Of a DNA stretch of 5,214 nucleotides, positions 1-4,889 are shown piece after piece. This stretch comes from JAWOGN01 sp046496815. GTDB taxonomy: Bacteria > Desulfobacterota > DSM-4660 > Desulfatiglandales > Desulfatiglandaceae. Within the stretch, counting starts at the first letter, position 1, and every line of letters starts with the position of its first letter. The notes beneath the pieces are model-generated. The model was given only the letters and a program-made list of their open reading frames with translations, was not told the origin of the DNA and did no database searches. The position numbers and the translations under genes were made by a program. Where the stretch lies: the NCBI GenBank assembly GCA_046496815.1, contig JAWOGN010000342.1, positions 1 to 5,214 of the forward strand, in the 5' to 3' direction.

Positions 1-192
1 GATCGGGTGATCGAAATCATGAGACGTCTGGATATCCCCAACGGACTGAGCGGGATCGGCTATACGCAAGCGGATATCCCAAAGCTGGTGGAAGGAACCC
101 TTCCCCAACACCGGGTGGTGAAACTGTCACCCCGCCCGGCGGGACCGGAGGAATTGGCCCGGATATTTGAGGACGCCATGATTTATTGGTAA
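1..192 (+). CDS. C-terminal end of an iron-containing alcohol dehydrogenase-like protein (partial)
   Basis: Reading frame 1 is open from the first base and stops with TAA at 190-192, leaving the last 63 residues of a protein that begins outside the window. The segment IPNGLSGIGYTQADI, followed by LVEGTLPQHR and LSPRPAG, resembles the C-terminal helical domain of group III iron-containing alcohol dehydrogenases, particularly the hydroxyacid-oxoacid transhydrogenase-like branch, where a PNGL...GYT.ADI..LV.G..PQ.R pattern is typical. Such enzymes are cytoplasmic, metal-dependent NAD(P) oxidoreductases acting on alcohols or hydroxyacids. The nucleotide-binding domain and the metal-binding His/Asp residues lie upstream and cannot be checked. 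The ATG at 19 is an internal methionine, not a start. The next gene begins 48 nt downstream on the same strand, so co-transcription is possible. The family call rests only on the tail. Confidence 0.72.
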   Translation, partial: DRVIEIMRRLDIPNGLSGIGYTQADIPKLVEGTLPQHRVVKLSPRPAGPEELARIFEDAMIYW

Positions 193-240
193 GCCGCCGC
201 AGCGATTCCGAAATGACCGGCAGATCATTGGACGGTTTAA

Positions 241-1503
241 ATGCGCAAGAATAGCCCCGATGCGGATGGTGTTCGCATCCCCTGGAAAAAGATCGTCCGC
301 CTCGATTTACTGTTGATTGCCCTTCTCGTTTTATCAACGCGTTTTGCCACATTTCTTCATGAAGTATTCGGGCACACCGGGGTTGCCTTACTCTCAGGCG
401 GTGAAGTGCACAGAATCAAAATCAGCTTGTTCGGGGGAGGAATGGTTGAGGCCGATCTCGGTGGCGATCACCTCGCCGTCGTCATGCTTTACTGGTATTC
501 AGGGATTTTGGTAAATCTTATTACAGGGGCACTTCCTTTCTTTTTTCTCAATAAGATAAAACGCGCAAATCTTTTATGGGCGCTTTTCTGGGCGGTTTTT
601 GTACTGACGAGTCTCCTGGGGACTTTTGCATATTTGGTGCTCGGATTGTATTACGAATTCGGGGATCCGGTAAATTGGGTGCGGGTTACCCCGCAGTGGT
701 TGGCATTATCCTGGATTCCGTTTTTGATCGCGGCACCGGTTGTCGCGCACACTGCCTGTCGGGTATACGTGTCGGTCCAGCAGAGATACATTCCTTCGAA
801 AGATTTCTTTGAAGGTCTCAAGATCACATGTGCCGCGCTGGGGATTTCCGTCCTCGTCTATGCGGGTCTCTTTTGGCTGACGGACCAGCGCCTCGCATCG
901 GCAAATGCGCCGGTTGCGGCATACCAGCGAGAAGCGACCCGGATCATCGAGAAAAAGAAAGAGGAACTGGCACAGCGAATCAGGGCGGTCCATCCTGAGT
1001 TGACGGAAGCCGAAATCCAAGCCCGGGTGAATGACACACCGATCCACGTTTCCCGAGACGAAGTCACCGAGAAGTTTCCGATGGTTCCCGTCCTGGCGAT
1101 CTTGTTCTTGCTCGGGGCACTCACCGCCCTCAAGAAAGGCGAAATGGAAAGAATGAAAAGAGAAGATACGGTCGCGCACCCGAAGCCCGAAGCGGTGTTT
1201 TTGCTGTGTTTGCTGGCTGTAATTGTCATCTCCGCCTTAGCCTTGAGGGGTGAAACGATTTACGAAGTCAAACCGAAGAACGATCGATATGGCTCGCTGC
1301 GTATGCAACCCGGAAACCCCCATTTGAAAATTCAGGGTGAGGGCATTTCTCTCATGCCTGCGCGGGTTTTGATTTCAATCTCCGGGACGGATCGCTTCGC
1401 CGAGCCGGTCGGAGTTCGTCCACGGTTCGGTTCCGAAAACAAATTGAAAAATACATGGAAAGACGTCGTGTCATTGTGGTGGGGGGTGGCGCAGCCGGCT
1501 TGA
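241..1503 (+). CDS. Polytopic membrane protein, divergent M50B-like metallopeptidase with an HExxxH motif
   Basis: This 420-residue protein has about seven hydrophobic segments (near residues 21-38, 77-103, 110-137, 153-172, 195-213, 280-297 and 318-336), so it should sit in the inner membrane. The end of the first segment carries HEVFGH at residues 40-45, followed by LLSGG (50-54), a GGG turn (65-67) and a later G88-x3-N92 in a membrane helix. This order resembles M50/M50B site-2-protease-like peptidases, where HExxH, a Gly-Gly turn and a G..xN helix recur. Here the histidines are one residue further apart. D142 in YYEFGD is a candidate third metal ligand. Residues 225-265 are rich in Glu, Lys, Arg and Ala and may form a helical or coiled loop. 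Residues 340-420 are soluble. The ATG at 241 has only a weak upstream GGAC. The 3' end overlaps the next gene by 49 nt. Proteolytic activity is inferred; substrate and role are unknown. Confidence 0.62.
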   Translation: MRKNSPDADGVRIPWKKIVRLDLLLIALLVLSTRFATFLHEVFGHTGVALLSGGEVHRIKISLFGGGMVEADLGGDHLAVVMLYWYSGILVNLITGALPFFFLNKIKRANLLWALFWAVFVLTSLLGTFAYLVLGLYYEFGDPVNWVRVTPQWLALSWIPFLIAAPVVAHTACRVYVSVQQRYIPSKDFFEGLKITCAALGISVLVYAGLFWLTDQRLASANAPVAAYQREATRIIEKKKEELAQRIRAVHPELTEAEIQARVNDTPIHVSRDEVTEKFPMVPVLAILFLLGALTALKKGEMERMKREDTVAHPKPEAVFLLCLLAVIVISALALRGETIYEVKPKNDRYGSLRMQPGNPHLKIQGEGISLMPARVLISISGTDRFAEPVGVRPRFGSENKLKNTWKDVVSLWWGVAQPA

Positions 1504-2768
1504 TGGCCGCAGGACAGGCCGCCGCGTCGGGGGCGGAAACAGTCCTGCTGGAGAAGATGGATCGGCCGGCACGAAAGCTACGCATCACCGGAAAGGGGCG
1601 TTGCAACCTGACCAACGTGGCTCCCCTGCCCCAATTCATGGAGCATTTCGGATCCAACGGTCGGTTTCTTCGTCAGGCTTTTTCGGAGTTTCTCTCCCCG
1701 GAGCTTATCGGGTTTTTAAACGGGCTTGGTGTTTCAACCCTAACCGAGCGAGGGGGACGGGTTTTTCCGGCGAGCGGGTGCGCGCAGGATGTGGTGGACG
1801 CGCTCTTAAAGTGGGTTCGCGCAAGTGGGGTGAAACTGTATACGCGCTCTCGAGTGACCACGTTATTGCTTGAAGCGGGAAGGGTAACCGGCGTCAAAGT
1901 AAACCGCGGGCCTTCAACCGCGCGAGAAAACGCTGTGGCAAGCAAGTCCTCCGGACGGGTTTATGGGGGCAATGCGGTGATTATTGCCACAGGGGGCACA
2001 TCCTACCCTGCGACCGGATCATCGGGCGATGGCTACCCGTTGGCGCAATCGGCCGGACACAGGATCGTAAAAATCCGGCCGGCATTGGTTCCGCTGGAAA
2101 CGGAAGGAGACATTTCAGGAAGGTTACAGGGACTCAGCCTGCGCAATGTGAATGTTCGCATCGCGGTGGATGGAAAAAAGCAGGCCGAAGGACTCGGCGA
2201 AATGCTTTTTACCCATTTTGGGGTCTCCGGCCCGGTCATTCTCTCCCTCAGCAGATTGGTCGTGGACGCGCTGCAACTGAGAAAGCGGGTGGCCATCTCC
2301 ATCGATCTCAAACCGGCGCTGGACACGCATAAGCTCGATGCGCGTCTTCTCCGAGAACTGGACGCCCATGGGAAAAAGCGGTTTCACACATTGCTCCAGC
2401 GTTTACTGCCCAAAAAACTGATACCGGTTTGTATGGATGAAATCGGTGTATCCCCCAATAAGCTTGGGCACCAGATTACGGGACAGGAGCGGAGACGGCT
2501 GGGAGCATGGTTGAAGGACTTTCGCCTGACGGTCACCGGATATCGCCCGTTTACGGAGGCAATCATCACGGCGGGGGGCGTCGATACCCGCGAGGTAGAT
2601 CCGCGTACGATGGCCTCGCGTCTGGTGAAAGGCCTGTATTTTGCCGGAGAAGTGCTTGACCTGGATGCGGATACCGGCGGCTACAACTTACAGGCTGCTT
2701 TCACAACCGGTTGGGTGGCGGGAAGGGCCTCCGCGCAGCGAAGCAACGCCGGAAATAAAACGTCCTGA
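1455..2768 (+). CDS. NAD(P)/FAD-dependent oxidoreductase, BaiN/HI0933-like flavoprotein family
   Basis: This 437-residue cytoplasmic flavoprotein opens with a dinucleotide-binding Rossmann motif, GGGAAG at residues 10-15, with E33 closing the second strand (VLLEK). The family signature KLRITGKGRCNLTN covers residues 41-54. ATGG at 178-181 is the second FAD contact, GEMLFTHFGVSGP at 248-260 is characteristic, and the C-terminal FAD-binding segment GEVLDLDADTGGYNLQAAF spans 398-416. These features fit the HI0933/YhiN/BaiN family, often annotated as aminoacetone oxidase family. Physiological substrates are mostly unknown; BaiN has been linked to reduction of bile-acid intermediates in gut clostridia, which need not apply here. 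The ATG at 1455 is needed to keep the whole GGGAAG motif, because the next in-frame ATG at 1503 falls after it. No strong ribosome binding site precedes it. Translation is probably coupled to the membrane-protein gene it overlaps. Length is slightly above the usual 390-420. Confidence 0.9.
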   Translation: MERRRVIVVGGGAAGLMAAGQAAASGAETVLLEKMDRPARKLRITGKGRCNLTNVAPLPQFMEHFGSNGRFLRQAFSEFLSPELIGFLNGLGVSTLTERGGRVFPASGCAQDVVDALLKWVRASGVKLYTRSRVTTLLLEAGRVTGVKVNRGPSTARENAVASKSSGRVYGGNAVIIATGGTSYPATGSSGDGYPLAQSAGHRIVKIRPALVPLETEGDISGRLQGLSLRNVNVRIAVDGKKQAEGLGEMLFTHFGVSGPVILSLSRLVVDALQLRKRVAISIDLKPALDTHKLDARLLRELDAHGKKRFHTLLQRLLPKKLIPVCMDEIGVSPNKLGHQITGQERRRLGAWLKDFRLTVTGYRPFTEAIITAGGVDTREVDPRTMASRLVKGLYFAGEVLDLDADTGGYNLQAAFTTGWVAGRASAQRSNAGNKTS

Positions 2769-2811
2769 CGGGTTCACCGCCCAATCAAAGATGCTGTGGG
2801 GCTGAAGTTGT

Positions 2812-2821
2812 AACACGTGTT
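2812..2821. repeat. Short perfect palindrome between convergent genes
   Basis: AACACGTGTT is a perfect 10-bp palindrome in the 69-nt gap between the convergent stop codons of the flavoprotein and DUF3795 genes. No GC-rich stem followed by a T-run was found in the gap, so no intrinsic terminator can be supported for either gene. The palindrome may be chance. Confidence 0.25.
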
Positions 2822-2837
2822 GTCTCACCGGCAAAAA

Positions 2838-3326
2838 CTAGTCCAGATCCAACTTCGCCTGACACTGGTTACATCTTACAGCACCCCGAAAAACCTTACT
2901 GCCGCATTCAGGACAAATATAGCGCGCCGCTTCATCTTGAATCCATTTTTCAGTGCCGACCTCTCGCCAATACGGGATAACCCGTAAAATAACCTTTTTG
3001 CCGACGGCCATGGGAAAATTTTCAACATACCGACAAGGAAATTCATTGCATTGATGACATCCGGTGTAACCTTTCTTCTCTGTGCAAGCCCTGATCTCGC
3101 ACTGTCGGCAATGCATAAACGGTTCATCGGATAAGCAGCCACGGCATTTCATATCGTCTATCGAAAGGCTTTCACACTGCGGGAGCGTGCCTTTGCCGGG
3201 AATTTCTCCCTTGTAAAGACTCACCAACCGCTCCTTGAATTTGCGATTATCATCCCGGTGTGCGATATAAACGGCACAGACACCGCAATAAAGACCGCAA
3301 GGAGAAATAAGGTCCGGATTTATCAT
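2838..3326 (-). CDS. DUF3795-family cysteine-rich protein with C-terminal zinc ribbon
   Basis: From the chosen ATG this is a 162-residue soluble protein with 16 cysteines. The opening SPCGLYCGVC (Cys 10, 14, 17) followed by C61-x2-C64, C73-x2-C76, C81, C90-x2-C93 and C98 (CHQCNEFPC) matches the DUF3795 pattern, in which clustered cysteines probably bind metal, zinc or an Fe-S cluster. A second module follows: CPEC (138-141) and CNQC (152-155) form a typical zinc ribbon. The frame extends to a GTG at 3359, but a GGGAGGG Shine-Dalgarno-like tract (3333-3339) lies just before two consecutive ATGs at 3329 and 3326. Its GGAGG core is 7 nt from the 3326 ATG and 4 nt from the 3329 ATG, so 3326 is preferred and 3329 is possible. 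It converges on the flavoprotein gene. The family's function is not established; a regulatory or metal-sensing role is only a guess. Confidence 0.83.
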   Translation of the reverse strand: MINPDLISPCGLYCGVCAVYIAHRDDNRKFKERLVSLYKGEIPGKGTLPQCESLSIDDMKCRGCLSDEPFMHCRQCEIRACTEKKGYTGCHQCNEFPCRYVENFPMAVGKKVILRVIPYWREVGTEKWIQDEAARYICPECGSKVFRGAVRCNQCQAKLDLD

Positions 3327-3332
3327 CATAAT

Positions 3333-3339
3333 CCCTCCC
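3333..3339 (-). promoter_or_regulatory. Strong ribosome binding site of the DUF3795 gene
   Basis: On the minus strand the tract reads GGGAGGG. Its GGAGG core (3334-3338) is 7 nt from the ATG at 3326. This decides the start against the upstream in-frame GTG at 3359. Confidence 0.7.
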
Positions 3340-3371
3340 GATCCATTATCTTCCGACACTCAAAATGGGGG

Positions 3372-3399
3372 ACTATTGCTTCTGAAAATCCAGTATCAA
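3372..3399 (-). promoter_or_regulatory. Candidate sigma-70-type promoter for the DUF3795 gene, with its -35 inside the mobile element end
   Basis: On the minus strand, TTGATA (3394-3399, 5 of 6 matches to TTGACA) is followed after 16 nt by AATAGT (3372-3377, 4 of 6 matches to TATAAT). The expected start near 3365 would give a leader of about 39 nt containing the ribosome binding site. The -35 hexamer lies in the terminal inverted repeat of the neighbouring element. The prediction rests on sequence match only. Confidence 0.35.
3385..3392. repeat. Left flanking direct repeat (possible target-site duplication)
   Basis: AAAATCCA occurs here directly outside the left terminal inverted repeat and again at 3688-3695 directly outside the right one. 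The match continues for four more bases (GTAT), because the element's first bases equal the bases that follow the right copy. A direct repeat placed exactly at both outer edges of an inverted-repeat element is the usual footprint of transposition. Confidence 0.55.
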
Positions 3400-3466
3400 T
3401 TTAGCCCTTTGAAAATTCCCAATATCGGAAAAGGGGGCCGTTGGGATCTCTTTGAGAAGGCTGCAA
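3393..3466. repeat. Left inverted-repeat arm of the MITE-like element
   Basis: It contains the 22-bp terminal repeat (3393-3414), an 18-nt unpaired spacer and the 34-bp subterminal repeat (3433-3466), which begins GGGGGCCGTTGGGATC and is perfectly complementary to 3623-3656. Confidence 0.9.
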
Positions 3467-3512
3467 ATGCTTCCCGCATTCCATAGAACGGCAGCGAGGC
3501 CTTAAAATTCAT
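3396..3512 (-). CDS. Doubtful 38-codon micro-ORF inside the mobile element
   Basis: An ATG at 3512 opens a 38-residue frame ending at TGA (3396-3398) inside the left terminal repeat. The peptide starts MNFKASLPFYG and contains AAFSKRSQRPP, ending in FKGLN. The frame stays open upstream of the ATG for about 29 codons without another ATG. The right arm, read outward on the plus strand, encodes the same AAFSKRSQRPP peptide and also ends in LN-stop, as expected from the inverted repeat. No good ribosome binding site is evident. I do not recognise a function, and it may simply be a by-product of the repeat sequence. Confidence 0.15.
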   Translation of the reverse strand: MNFKASLPFYGMREAFAAFSKRSQRPPFPILGIFKGLN

Positions 3513-3622
3513 TCCGGGACAGCCCCAGAAGAAAATATCTTGCGCACCTGAGGTCTTCTCTGCCTGCACCGTGCCCTCTGGTTCGGGTATGGGGGCGTTC
3601 TACGTGTAGTGTAGAGCTTGTG

Positions 3623-3687
3623 TTGCAGCCTTCTCAAAGAGATCCCAACGGCCCCCAGCCCACGATTTCAAAGCGCTAAATTGATAC
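3623..3687. repeat. Right inverted-repeat arm of the MITE-like element
   Basis: It contains the 34-bp subterminal repeat (3623-3656), a 9-nt spacer and the 22-bp terminal repeat (3666-3687), which ends GCTAAATTGATAC. It is the reverse complement of the left arm except for the spacer and one terminal-repeat mismatch. Confidence 0.9.
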
Positions 3688-3695
3688 AAAATCCA
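3688..3695. repeat. Right flanking direct repeat (possible target-site duplication)
   Basis: This is the second copy of AAAATCCA, directly abutting the right terminal inverted repeat and in the same orientation as the copy at 3385-3392. Confidence 0.55.
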
Positions 3696-3790
3696 GTATT
3701 TTCTTAGCGCTAAAAACCCCGTCCCTCTTCTTTCAGCAGGGCAAAGACGTTTCACGAGTTCATCCCAAGCGTTTCTGATAACCGCTCAAT

Positions 3791-4288
3791 TTACCAGGTG
3801 ATTCGGTTCCTGAATTCCTCCCAAAATTCTTTATCCTTCTTTTGCCACCCAGGCCCGAATTGCCGCTCGTAATAATCCCCCAATCTGTCAAGCCAGCGCC
3901 ACCAAAAGTTCTTCCCTTTTTCTCGGGCTTCCAGAATATCTTCCAAAAACGTTGCGATATTCACCATTTCATCTTTGGGGATATAAGAAGCGGCTCCTTC
4001 CTTGAAAGACCGTACCGTATTTTCAGGACTCAGTGCATGGGCCGTGAGCATCACCGCGATAACTTCTCGATCGCTCGCGATTTTCAGCAATTTATATCCA
4101 TCCACTCCCATGATATCCAGAATGGCCATATCGAAATACCGGGATTCAAGCAACGATTTGGCTTCTTCAAACGTAGACGCCGTCACGAGGTTGCACATCC
4201 CAAGTAACTCCTCCAATGATTCCAATACATCGGGCTCATCGTCTACGACGAGAATCCGCTTGCCGTCCAACAGTCGCTTTTCCGTCAT
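3791..4288 (-). CDS. Single-domain response regulator with an aromatic-rich C-terminal tail
   Basis: This 165-residue cytoplasmic protein has a CheY-like receiver domain over residues 10-122. It shows the strand RILVVDDE with acidic residues D16 and D17, the phospho-acceptor D58 in ILDIMGVDGY, the switch residue T82 in MLTAHA and the invariant lysine K105 in YIPKDE. All residues for phosphorylation by a histidine kinase are present. No DNA-binding, GGDEF, HD or other output domain follows. Instead residues 124-165 form a charged tail with twelve aromatic residues, beginning FWWRWLDRLGDYY. The ATG at 4288 has a GGAGA ribosome binding site 7 nt upstream. No kinase is in the window. A broken small gene lies 69 nt upstream on the same strand. 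Output is probably by protein-protein contact, but the partner is unknown. I have an impression of similar receiver-plus-tail proteins in sulfate-reducing deltaproteobacteria. Confidence 0.88.
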   Translation of the reverse strand: MTEKRLLDGKRILVVDDEPDVLESLEELLGMCNLVTASTFEEAKSLLESRYFDMAILDIMGVDGYKLLKIASDREVIAVMLTAHALSPENTVRSFKEGAASYIPKDEMVNIATFLEDILEAREKGKNFWWRWLDRLGDYYERQFGPGWQKKDKEFWEEFRNRITW

Positions 4289-4295
4289 GACGCAT

Positions 4296-4300
4296 TCTCC
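4296..4300 (-). promoter_or_regulatory. Ribosome binding site of the response regulator gene
   Basis: The minus strand reads GGAGA, followed by 7 nt and the ATG at 4288, which supports that start. Confidence 0.6.
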
Positions 4301-4323
4301 ATGTGCGTGAAATTCCTTGATCC

Positions 4324-4353
4324 CATACCCCTCCCCTCGAACGGCGGGGTATG
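4324..4353 (-). promoter_or_regulatory. Hairpin in the leader before the response regulator
   Basis: CATACCCC (4324-4331) and GGGGTATG (4346-4353) form a perfect 8-bp stem around a 14-nt loop. A competing stem, GGGGT/ACCCC with a 3-nt loop, covers 4346-4358, so the two structures exclude each other. It lies between the response regulator start and the broken small gene upstream. No T-run follows on the minus strand, so it is not an intrinsic terminator. Function is unknown. Confidence 0.35.
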
Positions 4354-4357
4354 ACCC

Positions 4358-4557
4358 CTACGAAATTGCGCTAAAAACCGTCGGAATCTGAACGATCTTA
4401 ATACGTCCGTTTAGCAGTGCCCGACCGAAAACTGCTATTTTCCCCAATCTCTGCGTCAGACGCAAATTATAATCCTCGAAATACTCAATGTATTCCTGTG
4501 GTTATAATTTCCGCCTTCCTTCATCTTGGAAAAAATCTCTAGTTTTCGTTCAGACAC
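4358..4557 (-). pseudogene. Possible small gene interrupted by one frameshift, upstream of the response regulator
   Basis: Two adjoining minus-strand frames read like one protein. From a GTG at 4557 the first encodes about 18 residues starting VSERKLEIFSKMKEGGNY. The next frame, open from 4501 to a TAG at 4358-4360, encodes 47 residues starting PQEYIEYFEDYNLRLTQRLG and containing FGRALLNGRIKI. A single missing base around 4502-4504 would join them into a protein of about 66 residues. The second part has a charged, aromatic, amphipathic composition unlike random translation, and it lacks its own start codon. The supposed GTG start has no clear ribosome binding site, so the true start may lie further upstream. 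It points the same way as the response regulator, 69 nt before it, and may once have been its operon partner. I do not recognise the family. Alternatives are a sequencing error or a chance open frame. Confidence 0.35.
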
Positions 4558-4607
4558 TGCTGTGTATGAACAATAGGATAGAGAACCCGGAACCTCAACA
4601 TTTTTTT

Positions 4608-4620
4608 CGCTCCGGGAGCG
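4608..4620. repeat. GC-rich palindrome next to a T-tract
   Basis: CGCTCC-G-GGAGCG is a 13-bp palindrome, preceded on the plus strand by seven T residues (4601-4607). On the plus strand a T-rich but interrupted GTTCTTTATTT follows. No plus-strand gene ends nearby, so a terminator call is weak. Confidence 0.35.
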
Positions 4621-4743
4621 GTTCTTTATTTGCCTCACATCCTCTTGTGACCGGGACCCCCTGATGAATCATGGGGCGCGACTCGCCAAGCTGCTGCAGA
4701 AAATGGGGATTTCCTGAAACCGGCCGCGAATCGGCAAAGCAAA

Positions 4744-4774
4744 GGTTATTCTTGATTTTATTGGTAAAATAACC
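4744..4774. repeat. AT-rich nested inverted repeat
   Basis: GGTTATT (4744-4750) pairs with AATAACC (4768-4774). An alternative inner hairpin, ATTTTA-TTGG-TAAAAT, spans 4755-4770. It overlaps the candidate promoter for the mltG-like gene. Confidence 0.4.
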
Positions 4775-4780
4775 CATAAG
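4752..4780 (+). promoter_or_regulatory. Weak sigma-70-type promoter candidate for the mltG-like gene
   Basis: TTGATT (4752-4757) and CATAAG (4775-4780) are 17 nt apart, and each matches its consensus at four of six positions. A start near 4787 would leave a long leader of about 175 nt. No better pair was found between 4740 and 4961. Confidence 0.22.
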
Positions 4781-4822
4781 AAAATTGGAAGCGAACATCT
4801 CAATACGTCATGCGAAGATTCG

Positions 4823-4841
4823 TTCCCGGCTGTCGCCGGAA
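4823..4841. repeat. Degenerate extragenic hairpin of CCGG type
   Basis: TTCCCGGC, TGTC and GCCGGAA form an imperfect stem-loop with one bulged C. The reverse complement, starting ATTCCGGCGACAGCC, is close to the CATTCCGGCGAAAGCCGGAAT type of dispersed repeat known in many bacteria, so this may be a decayed copy. Confidence 0.35.
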
Positions 4842-4862
4842 TGAGGCAATGAGAGATTCCTT

Positions 4863-4889
4863 CATGTTCCGCTATTTATTGAGAACATG
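4863..4889. promoter_or_regulatory. 7-bp inverted repeat upstream of the mltG-like gene
   Basis: CATGTTC (4863-4869) and GAACATG (4883-4889) are perfectly complementary across a 13-nt AT-rich spacer, ending 72 nt before the ATG at 4962. It could be an operator or a leader hairpin. No known regulator consensus is claimed. Confidence 0.3.

Larger units (their letters stand above)
3393..3687. mobile_element. 295-bp MITE-like non-autonomous element
   Basis: The segment is bounded by 22-bp terminal inverted repeats (3393-3414 and 3666-3687, one mismatch), starting GTATCAATTTAGC at each end when read inward. Inside these is a perfect 34-bp inverted repeat (3433-3466 and 3623-3656). Spacers between the two repeat blocks differ (18 nt left, 9 nt right), and the core of about 156 nt is unpaired. 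An 8-bp direct repeat, AAAATCCA, flanks the whole. No transposase or other long reading frame lies inside, so movement would need an enzyme supplied in trans. It sits between the DUF3795 and response-regulator genes and disrupts neither. The transposase family is not recognisable to me. A large hairpin with another role, or a dispersed extragenic repeat, is the alternative. The remaining stretch, 3696-3790, holds nothing I can name. Confidence 0.6.

Noticed and set aside
706..1229. Long minus-strand open frames opposite the membrane-protein gene
   Set aside because: They are antisense shadows of a gene with clear membrane segments, and their translations are low in recognisable features.
2769..2837. 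Bidirectional terminator between the convergent flavoprotein and DUF3795 genes
   Set aside because: No GC stem followed by T residues could be drawn in either direction; only a 10-bp palindrome is present.
3504..3783. Minus-strand open frame of about 60 codons downstream of the response regulator, reading through the right arm of the element
   Set aside because: It has no start codon directly after the TGA that opens it, no family resemblance, and it ends within the mobile element core.
3707..4379. 12-bp direct repeat GCGCTAAAAACC at 3707-3718 and 4368-4379 on either side of the response regulator
   Set aside because: A 12-bp match somewhere in 5 kb is expected by chance, and the surrounding bases do not extend it. 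No evidence that the regulator gene was carried as a cassette.
4601..4625. Intrinsic terminator reading of the CGCTCC/GGAGCG palindrome
   Set aside because: The T-run lies on the wrong side for the plus strand and becomes an A-run after the stem on the minus strand. No gene ends next to it.
4595..4798. 67-codon minus-strand frame starting with ATG at 4798
   Set aside because: It has no good ribosome binding site and no family resemblance, and it crosses the T-tract and the GC palindrome at 4601-4620. Treated as chance.
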